Shown: positions 50,733 to 60,362, counted from the stretch's first letter. The stretch is 64,000 bases of DNA from Comamonas sp. GB3 AK4-5 (GCF_041320665.1 NZ_CP166730.1:806001-870000); one strand, 5' to 3'. Notes: generated by a model not told the origin, from the letters alone. A program made the numbers and translations.

Positions 50733-52094
50733 ATGCATACAAAGACCGCAGTGGGAGTTGCCATTGCCTGCATGGGTCTGGGCAGCGCCATGCTTGCACA
50801 GGCGCAGAGCAAGGTGGAGCTATGGGGCATTGTGGATACCGCTGTACGACATACCAACAATGAGGGAGCCGGCAAAAACGGGCTGACCAAGATGATTGGC
50901 GGCGGCATGTCGCAAAGCCGTTGGGGCCTGAACATCGAGGAAGATCTGGGCGGTGGTAGCAAGGCCTTGGCGCACATGGAGCACCGCTTCAATGCCGATA
51001 CCGGTGAAAAGGACGCGACCGCGCCTTTCTTCCAGCTGTCCTATGTAGGCCTGCAAGGCCCTTATGGCAAGCTGACCATGGGTCGGCAGTGGAACGTGCT
51101 GTTTGATGTGGTGACTTCCACCTATGCATCCTTCCCCTATTCCCCTTATATGGATGCCTACAAGCCCGAGTTGGGCATGGCAGCTGGGGCGCGTTCCAGC
51201 AACTCGCTGAAATACACGCTGGCCACGCCTTCACGAAACTGGGTAGGTACGCTGCAGTATTCGTTTGCAGAGGGTAATAAGACAGATGCGCTGGAGCGCG
51301 GTGCTTTGGGTGCTGCCAGTGCAGCGCAAACGGCTGCAATGCCAGGCGCGGTGGCTGCGGGGAATGCGGCCGCGGCCGCGGCTGTTGCGGCGGGCAACGC
51401 AGCAGGAGCTGCTGCGGCTGCTAGTGCAGCGGCGACACAGTATGTGACGCAGGCAGTAGGTACGGCGGTGAACGCTTATGGCGCAGCGAATATCCCTGGC
51501 GTGGCAGCTGGTGCGTTGAAGCAGGTGGGCGGCTTCTTGCGCTACTCTGAAAACGGCATTTCGTTGGGCGGTGGCTATCTGCGTACATCGCTGCCAGGCG
51601 GTTCGGACTTGGATGCTTGGACACTGGGTGGTTCGTACCGCACCGGTCCGCTGTATTTCAATTTGGGCTATGGCTTGAACAAGATCAAGATGGACAAGGC
51701 GGCCGCTGGTGATATTGCTGGCCTCATCCGTAATTCCACCGATTTGGCGATTGTGGGCAGCATGTGGTCGGGTCAAACCAGCGGTGGTTTCCAGCCGGGT
51801 GATGCCAACAAGCGGCAAATGATCAAGGTAGGTTTTGGTTACCAGATCACGCCGCAGCTCAATCTGGGGGCACATTATTTCCATGCCAAGCAATCGGGCA
51901 GTGCACTAGGTAATTTCAATGGCAAAGCCAACTTCATTGTGGCAGTGGCTGACTATGCATTCAGCAAGCGTACCGACGCTTATTTTGGTGTCGATAACAC
52001 CCGTGTCAGCGGCGGCTCTGGCGTGGTAATTGACAAAGACAGTCAGGCGCGTAGCCGCACAGGCATCACCGTGGGCCTGCGCCACCGTTTCTAA
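50733..52094 (+). CDS. Second porin with large alanine-rich insertion
   Basis: The 453-residue product has a signal peptide ending AQAQ, mature start SKVELWGIVDTAVRHTNN, the porin motif RWGLNIEEDLGGGSKALAH, and a terminal phenylalanine. Residues ~188-262 form an alanine/glycine-rich low-complexity insertion that interrupts the barrel where a loop is expected and makes the protein nearly 100 residues longer than its neighbour. Ribosome site AAGGAGA. It has its own terminator. Confidence 0.88.
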   Translation: MHTKTAVGVAIACMGLGSAMLAQAQSKVELWGIVDTAVRHTNNEGAGKNGLTKMIGGGMSQSRWGLNIEEDLGGGSKALAHMEHRFNADTGEKDATAPFFQLSYVGLQGPYGKLTMGRQWNVLFDVVTSTYASFPYSPYMDAYKPELGMAAGARSSNSLKYTLATPSRNWVGTLQYSFAEGNKTDALERGALGAASAAQTAAMPGAVAAGNAAAAAAVAAGNAAGAAAAASAAATQYVTQAVGTAVNAYGAANIPGVAAGALKQVGGFLRYSENGISLGGGYLRTSLPGGSDLDAWTLGGSYRTGPLYFNLGYGLNKIKMDKAAAGDIAGLIRNSTDLAIVGSMWSGQTSGGFQPGDANKRQMIKVGFGYQITPQLNLGAHYFHAKQSGSALGNFNGKANFIVAVADYAFSKRTDAYFGVDNTRVSGGSGVVIDKDSQARSRTGITVGLRHRF

Positions 52095-52114
52095 AGCGCT
52101 TTGGCTTTCCTTCA

Positions 52115-52138
52115 AACCGGCCATTGGCCGGTTTTTTT
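52115..52138 (+). terminator. Intrinsic terminator of the second porin
   Basis: AACCGGCC-ATT-GGCCGGTT with seven T in total at its 3' side. It abuts the convergent RpiR gene stop. Confidence 0.9.
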
Positions 52139-52985
52139 ATGGGCTGTGTCTTTTGGATTGCAGATTGGTGCGCAGCTTGGGCAAATGTTCCTGCAGCAAG
52201 GGGCCCATTTGCAGGGCCACGCTGGTGGCCAAAACATCGATGATCAGCAGATGCAGCAGGCGCGAGACCATGGGGCTGTAGACGTCATAGCCTTCCGGGT
52301 GATCGGCTGCCAGGTGGATGTCGCTCAAGCGGGCCAGTGGTGAATGGCTGGCGGTGATGGCGATCACCGTGGCGCCATTGGCCTTGGCAATTTCGGCCGC
52401 ATCGAGCAGGTCACGGGTATGGCCGGAGTTGGAGATGATGACGGCGCAGTCGCCTGCATGCAGCATGGTGGCACTCATGACCTGGATATGCCCATCGCTG
52501 CTGCACAGGCTGGTGATGCCCAGGCGGAAAAACTTGTGCTGCCCATCCTGGGCCACGATGCCGGAGTTGCCTGCGCCGTAAAACTCCAGGCGACGGCCTT
52601 GTTTCCATGTGTGCAATATGGCCGTGATGGCTTGTTCCAGGTGGGGGGGGGAGGCTGCGTTGCGGTATTGCAAAAATGCGGCCACCGAGTTGTCGATCAC
52701 CTTGACCAGTACATCGGCCGTCTTGTCATCCGCATCCACGCTGCGGTGGATGAAGGGGACGCCTTCAGTGGCGTGGCCAGCAAGCTTGAGCTTGAAATCC
52801 GCCAGTCCGTCATAGCCCATGCTGCGGCAAAAGCGCACCACGGTGGGCTTGCTGACATGGGAGCGCTCAGCCAACTCTCGTACAGGTAGGCGGGCAAAGG
52901 TCAGAGGGTCTTGCAGTACCAGTTCACCCACACGCTGCTCGGCGGGGGCCAGGGAAGGGAGGGAGGCAGCAATCCGGTCTAGCAT
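52137..52985 (-). CDS. RpiR/HexR-family regulator of sugar metabolism
   Basis: The 282-residue product has an RpiR helix-turn-helix (VRELAERSHVSKPTVVRFCR) and a SIS sugar-phosphate-binding domain (FYGAGNSGIVAQD, VIISNSGHTRDLLD). HexR-type members sense 2-keto-3-deoxy-6-phosphogluconate and repress central sugar genes. Divergent tal-pgi fits that role. The ATG at 52985 was preferred over a GTG three codons earlier. Confidence 0.88.
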   Translation of the reverse strand: MLDRIAASLPSLAPAEQRVGELVLQDPLTFARLPVRELAERSHVSKPTVVRFCRSMGYDGLADFKLKLAGHATEGVPFIHRSVDADDKTADVLVKVIDNSVAAFLQYRNAASPPHLEQAITAILHTWKQGRRLEFYGAGNSGIVAQDGQHKFFRLGITSLCSSDGHIQVMSATMLHAGDCAVIISNSGHTRDLLDAAEIAKANGATVIAITASHSPLARLSDIHLAADHPEGYDVYSPMVSRLLHLLIIDVLATSVALQMGPLLQEHLPKLRTNLQSKRHSP

Positions 52986-53053
52986 GGCAAACACTTGTGT
53001 GATTCAAAAAGCGGCGAGGGTGCGGCCGCATACACTTACGCTCCAACGACCGG

Positions 53054-53068
53054 TGCATGGGCCATGCA
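53054..53068. promoter_or_regulatory. Perfect palindrome between RpiR regulator and tal
   Basis: TGCATGG-G-CCATGCA, seven-base arms around one central base, in the 177-base divergent promoter region. It is the best candidate operator for the RpiR regulator. Confidence 0.55.
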
Positions 53069-53162
53069 TCCATTCGCGCGACAGACTTAGCGTGTGGGCG
53101 ATTTCCCTTGGCTGTGTGCCAGTGTGGAAGTCGCCAGCGCGCTTTTACTCAGGGACCGAAGT

Positions 53163-54113
53163 ATGAACCAGCTCGAGGCACTTAAACGATGGACCACCGT
53201 GGTTGTAGACACGGGAGATTTTCAGCAAATTGCCCAATTCCAACCGCAAGATGCCACGACCAACCCATCATTGATCTTGAAGGCGGTGCAAAAATCTGAC
53301 TATGCACCTTTGCTGGCCGAAGTGCTGCACCAAAGCCAAGGTGAAACGCTGGCGCAGCAGATGGACAGGCTGATCGTGCGCTTTGGCTGCGAGATTCTCG
53401 CTTTGGTGCCGGGGCGTGTTTCTACCGAAGTGGATGCCCGTCTTTCCTTTGACACCCAAGCTACGGTGGCGCGTGCGCGCAGCATCATGGTGCTGTACCG
53501 GGCACAGGGCGTGGATACCTCACGGGTGTTGATCAAGATCGCTGCCACCTGGGAGGGCATTCAGGCTGCGCGCCAGCTGGAGGCAGAAGGCATTCACACG
53601 AACCTGACGCTGCTGTTTGCACGCTGCCAGGCCATTGCCTGTGGCGAGGCCAAGGTGCAACTGATATCGCCTTTTGTGGGGCGGATTTATGACTGGTACA
53701 AAAAGCAGGCCGGTGCCAGCTGGGACGAAGCGGCCATGGCTGGCGACAACGACCCCGGCGTGCAATCGGTGCGTGCCATTTTTGACTACTACAAACGCTT
53801 TGGCATTGCCACCGAAGTCATGGGTGCGAGCTTTCGCAATACCGGGCAGATCACGGCCTTGGCCGGGTGCGACCTGCTGACCATTGCCCCTGAACTGTTG
53901 GCACAGCTGCAAAGCACGGCCGCTGATGTGCCGTGCGCGCTGAATGCCACGGCTGCGCTGCAACTGGCGCTGGAGCCGGTGCGCTATGACGAGGCGGCTT
54001 TTCGCTTGGCACTGAATGCCGATGCCATGGCTACGGAAAAACTGGCCGAAGGTATCCGGGCCTTTATTGCCGATGCGCTCAAGCTGGAGCAGCTGATGCA
54101 GGCTGCGGGCTGA
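53163..54113 (+). CDS. tal: Transaldolase
   Basis: The 316-residue TIM-barrel enzyme of the pentose phosphate pathway transfers dihydroxyacetone units. It has [13 protein letters not shown] near the N-terminus and the Schiff-base lysine in [12 protein letters not shown], with [10 protein letters not shown] following. Length matches E. coli TalB. Start at [10 protein letters not shown] (53163). It is 19 bases from pgi, forming an operon. Confidence 0.95.
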   Translation: MNQLEALKRWTTVVVDTGDFQQIAQFQPQDATTNPSLILKAVQKSDYAPLLAEVLHQSQGETLAQQMDRLIVRFGCEILALVPGRVSTEVDARLSFDTQATVARARSIMVLYRAQGVDTSRVLIKIAATWEGIQAARQLEAEGIHTNLTLLFARCQAIACGEAKVQLISPFVGRIYDWYKKQAGASWDEAAMAGDNDPGVQSVRAIFDYYKRFGIATEVMGASFRNTGQITALAGCDLLTIAPELLAQLQSTAADVPCALNATAALQLALEPVRYDEAAFRLALNADAMATEKLAEGIRAFIADALKLEQLMQAAG

Positions 54114-54132
54114 AATTTTTCTCTGATCTTGC

Positions 54133-55746
54133 ATGCAATGTAACCAGACCGCCGCGTGGCAATCCCTTGCGCAGCTGCGCGTGCGGCAAGCCAGCGATTG
54201 GGATATTCGCCAGTCTTTCGCAAGCGATAGTGAACGCTTTGACCATTTCAGCCAGCAAGCTCCCCATGTGTTTGCGGACCTGTCCAAGAATGCCTGGGAC
54301 GGTGAGGTGGAGCGCCGGCTGATGGCCTTGGCGCGGGAATGCCGGCTGGAGCAGTGGCGCAGCGCATTGTTTGCGGGCGACCCTATCAATGCGACAGAAC
54401 ACCGCGCCGCCATGCACTGGCTGCTGCGTATGCCCGCTGATGGCGGTGCGCTGGCGGCAGGCGGGGAAGGTCTTCAGGCCGGTCTGCAGCAGGATTTGCA
54501 ATTGGTGCACCACACGCTGGATGCCATGCTGGCATTGGCGGAGCAGGTGCGAGCGGATGCATTCATCACCGATGTGGTGAACATCGGCATCGGAGGCTCT
54601 CACCTGGGGCCGGAAGTGGCGGTCAATGCGCTGGAAGACTGGGTTACGCCTGGCAAACGCTTTCACTTTGTCTCGAACGTGGATGGCCATGAACTGGGCC
54701 ATGTGCTGGACAGGGTGGACCCACAGCACACCTTGTTCATCATCGCGTCCAAGTCCTTCACCACGGCGGAGACCATGCTCAATGCCCGCTCGGCACGGGA
54801 ATGGTTTGTGGCACAGCTGCAAGCGGTGACTCCTGCGGTGCAGGCCGAGGCGCTGGCGCGGCATTTCGTGGCGCTGACCACCAATGTCGTGGCTGCGGCG
54901 GAATTCGGCATTCGCACCAGCTTGCCTTTCTGGGATTGGGTGGGGGGGCGTTATTCATTGTGGTCGGCCATTGGCTTGCCAGTGGCCATTGCCGTGGGGG
55001 CCGAGCGCTTTCGCGAGATGCTGGCGGGCGCGCACGCCATGGACGCCCACTTTGTGCAGACCCCATTGGAGCGCAATCTGCCTGTGCGCCTGGCATTGCT
55101 GGATGTCTGGTACCGCAACTTCATGGGCTATGGCAGTCGCTGCATGGCGGCCTACAGCCATGGGCTGCGCCGCCTACCGGCCTATTTGCAGCAACTGGAA
55201 ATGGAAAGCAATGGCAAAGGCGTGGACCGAGAAGGTCAGCTGCTTGGCGTACAGACTTCGGCCGTGGTGTGGGGAGAGCCGGGCACCAATGGCCAGCATG
55301 CCTTCTTCCAGATGCTGCACCAGGGCCAGGATGTGGTGCCGGTGGAGTTCATTGCCCTGCGCGACGGCGGCAAGCATCTGGGGGCCCACCACCGCAGTCT
55401 GGTAATCAATGCCGTGGCCCAGGCCCAGGCCTTGCTGATGGGACGGTATGACGGTCGGCCCGAGCAGTTCTGTCCAGGCAACCGGCCCAGCAGTTTTCTG
55501 TTGCTGGAACGGCTGGACCCTGCTGCATTTGGGGCGCTGGTGGCCCTGTATGAGCACCGGGTTTTCTGCTCGGGCGTGATCTGGGGCATCAACAGCTTTG
55601 ACCAGTGGGGTGTGGAGCTGGGCAAATTGCTGGCCCAGGATTTGCAGGCACGTATGGCACGCAATGACTGGACAGGGGTCGATGCCTCTACCGCCGCGTT
55701 GCTGCATCGGCTGCTGCCGGAAGAAGTGGTGGGTGCCTCTGCATAA
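54133..55746 (+). CDS. pgi: Glucose-6-phosphate isomerase
   Basis: The 537-residue enzyme interconverts glucose-6- and fructose-6-phosphate. Both family signatures are present in adapted form: IGIGGSHLGPEVAVNALE, and VWGEPGTNGQHAFFQMLHQG with the catalytic glutamate/histidine region, as well as GINSFDQWGVELGK near the C-terminus. It follows tal in an operon opposite the RpiR regulator. Confidence 0.95.
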   Translation: MQCNQTAAWQSLAQLRVRQASDWDIRQSFASDSERFDHFSQQAPHVFADLSKNAWDGEVERRLMALARECRLEQWRSALFAGDPINATEHRAAMHWLLRMPADGGALAAGGEGLQAGLQQDLQLVHHTLDAMLALAEQVRADAFITDVVNIGIGGSHLGPEVAVNALEDWVTPGKRFHFVSNVDGHELGHVLDRVDPQHTLFIIASKSFTTAETMLNARSAREWFVAQLQAVTPAVQAEALARHFVALTTNVVAAAEFGIRTSLPFWDWVGGRYSLWSAIGLPVAIAVGAERFREMLAGAHAMDAHFVQTPLERNLPVRLALLDVWYRNFMGYGSRCMAAYSHGLRRLPAYLQQLEMESNGKGVDREGQLLGVQTSAVVWGEPGTNGQHAFFQMLHQGQDVVPVEFIALRDGGKHLGAHHRSLVINAVAQAQALLMGRYDGRPEQFCPGNRPSSFLLLERLDPAAFGALVALYEHRVFCSGVIWGINSFDQWGVELGKLLAQDLQARMARNDWTGVDASTAALLHRLLPEEVVGASA

Positions 55747-56118
55747 GCCAGGCGCTTTGCTGTGCTTTGGTGCGTGATGGAGCTTCCGGGCTGGCCTGCA
55801 CCAGAACGACTCATGCCTGCCCGGCCTCTTCTTTGACCCAGCCCATGAGGCCTTGATTTCTGGCTGGTACATGGCCTTGGGTTGCGTGACCAAGTAGCAA
55901 GTAAAGCGTGCGGACCAGGGCTTGTCCATCACCTGCCCCATTTCCCATTGCCTCCAGGGCCTGTAGTGTCGGGAGCCACGTGGTGAGTGCATGAAAGAGC
56001 ACGGTATGGGCGCCAACACCATATATTGGATTGAAGGCGCCCATGACCTGGAGCGCGCAGCAAGGTGGCTACAGTAGCAAGCGGTGGCGCTATGGTTTGC
56101 CTAGGATGCGGGTAGCCA
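55747..56118. other. Gene-free spacer between pgi and the MFS gene
   Basis: 372 bases. A minus-strand frame at 55811-56044 (77 codons) has no ribosome site or recognisable family and may be a decayed gene fragment. No clear terminator was found after pgi. Confidence 0.4.
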
Positions 56119-57621
56119 TCAGCTCGTGCGTTTCATCGATAGCAACAATGCTGTTGCGACCCCGCAGACCAAGGCTGCGACCAGCATCGCAATCTGGAAG
56201 CCGCTGCCGATAGATGTGGCGTACAAAGCCGACAACTGCCCTGGCACCACATGGTGAGTGATCGCCTGGCTTGCCAAATCTGCCGCGCCTTCAACACCTT
56301 GCAGCTCCGAAGAACCCACCATTGCCTGGATGGCTCTGTGGGTCATCAGTGCTCCCAGCAGAGCGATGCCCACCGTCATACCCATTTGACGCAAAGCGTT
56401 GAGCATTGCCGAGACCATACCTGCGCGCGTTGGCGGCGCACTCTCCATGACCGCCACCCCCGTGGCCGGGACGGCCAGGCCAACCCCCAGTCCCATCAGT
56501 ACAAAAAGGGCTCCGACAACGGCATACGGTGTGGAGGTCGTGAAAAGCGCCATGGTGGCCATGGAGAGTGTGGTGAGGGCATAGCCGGCCACCATGAGCC
56601 GATGTAGAGAAAATCGTGCGCTCAGCCTGCCGAAGAGTACAGAGGCGAGGCCTGTGACCACAAAGAGCGGCATCATGCGCCAGCCGGTTTCGACGGGGGA
56701 CCAGCCTTGAACGCGCTGCAGAAAGATCGAGAAGAAGAACAAGCTGCTGTAGTAGGAGAAGCCGAGTGCGAAGGATGCAAAGTTCGTCAACGCAAACCCG
56801 GACTGCCTAAACATTTGCAGAGGCACAAGCGGCCGCTCGACCTTCAATTCGACGGCAACGAACAGCATGGAGAGCAGCAATGCCAGCCCCAGCGCAGTCA
56901 TGGGGCGTGTGGCCGTGAAGCTGGATTCACCCGCCTCGATCAGCCCATATGTCAAAGCACCAAGGCAGAGCACGCTCAGCAACTGCCCGGCAGGGTCCAG
57001 TGCGGCATCGTCAGGATGGCGGCGCTCCGGGATGCCCCATAAACCCAGCGCCACAGCCAGAATGCCCAAGGGCAGGTTGATGAGAAATATGCTGTGCCAT
57101 GTCCAGAAATGCAGCAGCAGCCCACCGAGTAGCGGCCCCAGCACCAGTGCCAATGCACTGAAGGCGGACCAGCCGCCGATGACATGTGCCCGCTGCTTGG
57201 GATCAGGGTAGGCATGCACGAGGATGGGCAGGGCCCCCGGTATGACCAGCGCACCTGCGAGCCCTTGAAGTGCCCGGCCCGCCAGCAGCGGGTTCAGCGA
57301 GGAGGCCATGGCGCAAAGAGCGGATCCAAGGGTGAACAGGACGATGCCGCACATCCAGGCACGCTTGTGACCGTAGCGATCCGCGAGAGGTCCCGCAGAG
57401 AGCATGAAAGCCGAAAGGCAGATGGCGTAGGCATTGACAACCCATTGCAGTCCAGCGATGTCGGTGTGCAAGGCTTCTTGCAGCGTGGGCAGTGCGACGT
57501 TGACAATGCTGATGTCGAGGGTGGCGAGAAAGGTGCCCAGGTAGGCGGCAGCGACGGCACAGCGGCGGCGGGAGGCCTGATGGTCTGCTGCGGTGAATGA
57601 GGTGGTTGGAGTGGAAGGCAT
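56119..57621 (-). CDS. MFS drug efflux transporter, EmrB/QacA (DHA2) type
   Basis: The 500-residue product has about 14 hydrophobic segments, with motif C-like and DHA2 motifs: TFLATLDISIVNVALPTLQ in TM1, PLADRYGHKRAW in loop 2-3, and GRALQGLAGALVIPG in TM4. Such pumps expel lipophilic drugs by proton exchange. The gene starts 11 bases from a palindromic operator shared with the divergent TetR gene. Confidence 0.92.
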   Translation of the reverse strand: MPSTPTTSFTAADHQASRRRCAVAAAYLGTFLATLDISIVNVALPTLQEALHTDIAGLQWVVNAYAICLSAFMLSAGPLADRYGHKRAWMCGIVLFTLGSALCAMASSLNPLLAGRALQGLAGALVIPGALPILVHAYPDPKQRAHVIGGWSAFSALALVLGPLLGGLLLHFWTWHSIFLINLPLGILAVALGLWGIPERRHPDDAALDPAGQLLSVLCLGALTYGLIEAGESSFTATRPMTALGLALLLSMLFVAVELKVERPLVPLQMFRQSGFALTNFASFALGFSYYSSLFFFSIFLQRVQGWSPVETGWRMMPLFVVTGLASVLFGRLSARFSLHRLMVAGYALTTLSMATMALFTTSTPYAVVGALFVLMGLGVGLAVPATGVAVMESAPPTRAGMVSAMLNALRQMGMTVGIALLGALMTHRAIQAMVGSSELQGVEGAADLASQAITHHVVPGQLSALYATSIGSGFQIAMLVAALVCGVATALLLSMKRTS

Positions 57622-57631
57622 GCCTTATCCT

Positions 57632-57660
57632 AATTATTGACTGACCGTCGGTCAATAATT
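57632..57660. promoter_or_regulatory. 29-bp palindromic TetR operator
   Basis: Perfect outer arms AATTATTGAC and GTCAATAATT surround a partly symmetric centre (TGACCGTCG). It is directly upstream of the MFS start. Confidence 0.85.
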
Positions 57661-57746
57661 GGTGTAAAAAAATATCACTTCAGATTTTGCGGTAGCCATT
57701 CCTTTAGACTGGCTTTTGCTTGCTCCTACCCAGATAAGTTGACGCG

Positions 57747-58388
57747 ATGAAAGAAAAAACACCTGCAAAGGACTCCACAGCCAAGCGCCCGGGTCGGCCC
57801 AGGACGAAGCCGGCCGAAGTGCGTCTTGACGAGTTGATGGCCGCCGCCGAAAAGCTCTTCCTGGAAAAAGGTGTCGAGGCCACGACGATCAGCGACATCG
57901 TCGAGTCGGCCCAGGTCGCCAAAGGCACCTTCTACCACTACTTTTCTGCCAAGACCGACCTGCTGGAAGCCCTAGGCAAGCGCTATACAGAGCGCTTCAT
58001 GAGCAGTCTGGAGCGTGCCATGTCCGCTTGCGCGGCCGATGACTGGGTGGGGCGGTTGCAGGTCTGGGTGTATGCCAATGTCGAAACCTATGTGAAGACC
58101 TACCAGATCCATGACATTGTCTACACCAACCACCACCATCACGATCGTTCCAACCAGGCCAAGAATGCCATCCTGGACCAGTTGCTGGAAATCATTGACG
58201 GTGGTTGCCGGGCTGGTGTCTGGTCGCCGCCCGCTCCCAGGGTCGTCGCCTTGCTGATCTATTCGGGTGTGCACGGCGCGACCGACGATGTCATTGCCGC
58301 CCGAACGAAGAACATCAAGCCCTTTGCCCACAGCGTCTCCGAAGCATGTCTTCAGATGCTGAACCCGGCAAAGAAGGCTGCTGCATAA
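57747..58388 (+). CDS. TetR-family regulator of the efflux gene
   Basis: The 213-residue product has a TetR helix-turn-helix (ATTISDIVESAQVAKGTFYH) after a basic N-terminal tail (AKRPGRPRTKP). A histidine run THHHHD-like stretch around residue 128 may bind metal or be part of the ligand pocket. It is divergent from the MFS gene with the palindrome between them, so it most likely represses the pump until a drug ligand binds. Confidence 0.9.
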   Translation: MKEKTPAKDSTAKRPGRPRTKPAEVRLDELMAAAEKLFLEKGVEATTISDIVESAQVAKGTFYHYFSAKTDLLEALGKRYTERFMSSLERAMSACAADDWVGRLQVWVYANVETYVKTYQIHDIVYTNHHHHDRSNQAKNAILDQLLEIIDGGCRAGVWSPPAPRVVALLIYSGVHGATDDVIAARTKNIKPFAHSVSEACLQMLNPAKKAAA

Positions 58389-58443
58389 GTCCACGCCTCT
58401 TCCACGCCTCTCTCTGCTCTCTCAGGCCGTGAATGGACTTTTG

Positions 58444-59544
58444 TCAGCGGATGAAGGCCGGGCGCGCACCAACCGAGGTGCTCGCATGCCCACGGGGATG
58501 GCTGAGACATAGCGTTCGTTGCCCCGCCATAGCGCCCGAATACCAGGCGCCGCCGCTGAGAAAAATGCGCTCGCCATAGTTGCGCAGATACACCTGCTCG
58601 GCGCTCCCGGTATGGGCATGGGGCGCCAGGCCCAGCATGGCCAGGCGCTGAAAAGCGCCAAATGCGTTGGCACGCATGGCATCAAAAGCAGCGTCCAGCA
58701 GGCCGGGGCTGTTGGCATTGCTGCCTGCCATGCCATTGCGGTTCCCGATTTTGTCCGTCCAGATGGGAAGTCCTGCATTGCCGTCCTGGCGGTCCGTGGG
58801 CGCATCGAGCTTGGCGGTGCCCACGGTGCCAGGTTCCACCAGCGTGCCATCGCTGAGGCGGATGGCCTTCCAGTGGCTTGAGTCTGTCGACGCGCTGGCA
58901 TGCGCTACGTTGTTGTCCGGTATCACTTGCACCTCGCCGTCCACAAGGCGCAGGCCGGCCTGCCATTCCCAGAGATTCCCGGTCAGGTCTGCAATGCCGT
59001 GCGGCGAATGGTCATGGCGCCAGCTGTGCGGGCCGGAACCGGTCAGCACGGCCGGTTCGCCACCGTCCAGGCCGCAAGGCCCGCCATCGATACGAACGCC
59101 CTTCTCACCAGGCGCTTGCGCGTCTTGGCCGAACTGGGTGTTGCCGTGTGATGCATAGCCTTGCGCGTGGCTCCACAGCATCAGCGCTGCGCGCTCGGCG
59201 TTGGTGCTCAAGTGCCAGCCCTGGCCACAGGCACGCGCTGCCTGCCAGGCCATGTCGAAATCGAAGCGGCAAGCTGGAGGGACATCCGGCAGGCTCAGCA
59301 ACTCTCCATCGCTCAGTGTTCCGGCATAGGTCCCGTAGAAGAACTCGCGCTTGCCGTGGCCGTCGACGATGAAGGCCGGGTGCAGCCCCTGGCCCAGTTC
59401 CGGGGCGATGTCTTCGAGCCGCCAGCCAGGCACGATGTTCATATGGCTGGGCTGGCCCTTGGCGGTGTAGAGCACGGTTTGTTTGCCGCCCGAGGCTTTT
59501 TCTATGCGTGTGCGCAAGGCATCTTTGGCAATGATGGTCAGCAT
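58444..59544 (-). CDS. FGE-sulfatase/C-type-lectin-fold protein in iron uptake operon
   Basis: The 366-residue product has an N-terminal ~100-residue unknown part and a C-terminal FGE-sulfatase-like domain: WHLSTNAERAALMLWSHAQG, DLTGNLWEWQAGLRLVDG, GGAWYSGAMAG and a final VGARPAFIR. Members include formylglycine-generating enzymes, EgtB-like iron enzymes, and the variable proteins of diversity-generating retroelements. It overlaps the ATPase gene by seven bases, so it is co-translated with an iron transporter. Its role there is unknown; no signal peptide is seen, and no reverse transcriptase lies in the window. Confidence 0.72.
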   Translation of the reverse strand: MLTIIAKDALRTRIEKASGGKQTVLYTAKGQPSHMNIVPGWRLEDIAPELGQGLHPAFIVDGHGKREFFYGTYAGTLSDGELLSLPDVPPACRFDFDMAWQAARACGQGWHLSTNAERAALMLWSHAQGYASHGNTQFGQDAQAPGEKGVRIDGGPCGLDGGEPAVLTGSGPHSWRHDHSPHGIADLTGNLWEWQAGLRLVDGEVQVIPDNNVAHASASTDSSHWKAIRLSDGTLVEPGTVGTAKLDAPTDRQDGNAGLPIWTDKIGNRNGMAGSNANSPGLLDAAFDAMRANAFGAFQRLAMLGLAPHAHTGSAEQVYLRNYGERIFLSGGAWYSGAMAGQRTLCLSHPRGHASTSVGARPAFIR

Positions 59545-60362
59545 GGCTGCTCCTCTGATGTTGTCTGTGTCCATGCGGCGTTGTGGCGCAGCGATTGATC
59601 CACCATCACATGCCACAGGCCCTGGGAGCATTGCTCCACGCGAGCCTGTACGCCATAGACGCGGGCCAGCAGCTGTGGCGTGAGGACCTGGGCCGGCGCT
59701 CCACTGGCAAGCACGGAGCCGTTGTGCAGCACCACGACCTGGTCCGCAAAACGCAAGGCGTGGTCTATGTCATGGATGGCCATCACGACGCACATGGCAT
59801 CTCGTCGGGCCAAGCTTCTCAGCAGCTCCAGCACCTCGAACTTGCGCTGCAGATCCAGCGCGCTGGTGGGCTCGTCAAGCAGCAAGACGCGGGGCTGGCG
59901 CACCAGTGCTTGCGCAATGGAAACCAACTGGCGCTGCCCTCCGCTGAGGGCGCTCAACTCACGGTCTGCCAATCCATCGATCTGCAGGGTCGTCAGAATC
60001 TGGGTCACGGCATCGAGCTCGTTGTCGGATACCGACCAGCCTCCTGCCGCCTGTTTGCCTGCCAGCAAGACAGCCTCAAAAACGCGCAGCGATGAGCGCA
60101 TCGAGTAATCCTGCGGCACATGTGCCGGCCGGTTGGGATGGTGGGCAGGCCAGTGCGCCAGGGGCTGTCCGCTCACACGCACCACACCACTGCCTTGCAG
60201 CTCGCCCGCCAGGCACCGCAACAGGGTGGATTTTCCGGCCGCATTGGAACCCAACAGGGCGGTGACAGTGCCTGCGCGCAGCGGGCCAAAGGTGATGTCG
60301 CTGAGGACCTTGCGGGCGCTGAAGGACACAGACACACCGGCTACATCAAGCATGTCTTTCAT
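59538..60362 (-). CDS. ABC transporter ATPase, iron/siderophore type (FepC/FecE-like)
   Basis: The 274-residue product has Walker A GSNAAGKST, Q-loop HVPQDYSMR, signature LSGGQRQ, Walker B VLLLDEPTS and the switch histidine in AIHDIDHAL. It powers the FecCD-type permease. Start ATG 60362 overlaps the permease stop (ATGA). Confidence 0.9.
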   Translation of the reverse strand: MKDMLDVAGVSVSFSARKVLSDITFGPLRAGTVTALLGSNAAGKSTLLRCLAGELQGSGVVRVSGQPLAHWPAHHPNRPAHVPQDYSMRSSLRVFEAVLLAGKQAAGGWSVSDNELDAVTQILTTLQIDGLADRELSALSGGQRQLVSIAQALVRQPRVLLLDEPTSALDLQRKFEVLELLRSLARRDAMCVVMAIHDIDHALRFADQVVVLHNGSVLASGAPAQVLTPQLLARVYGVQARVEQCSQGLWHVMVDQSLRHNAAWTQTTSEEQPC

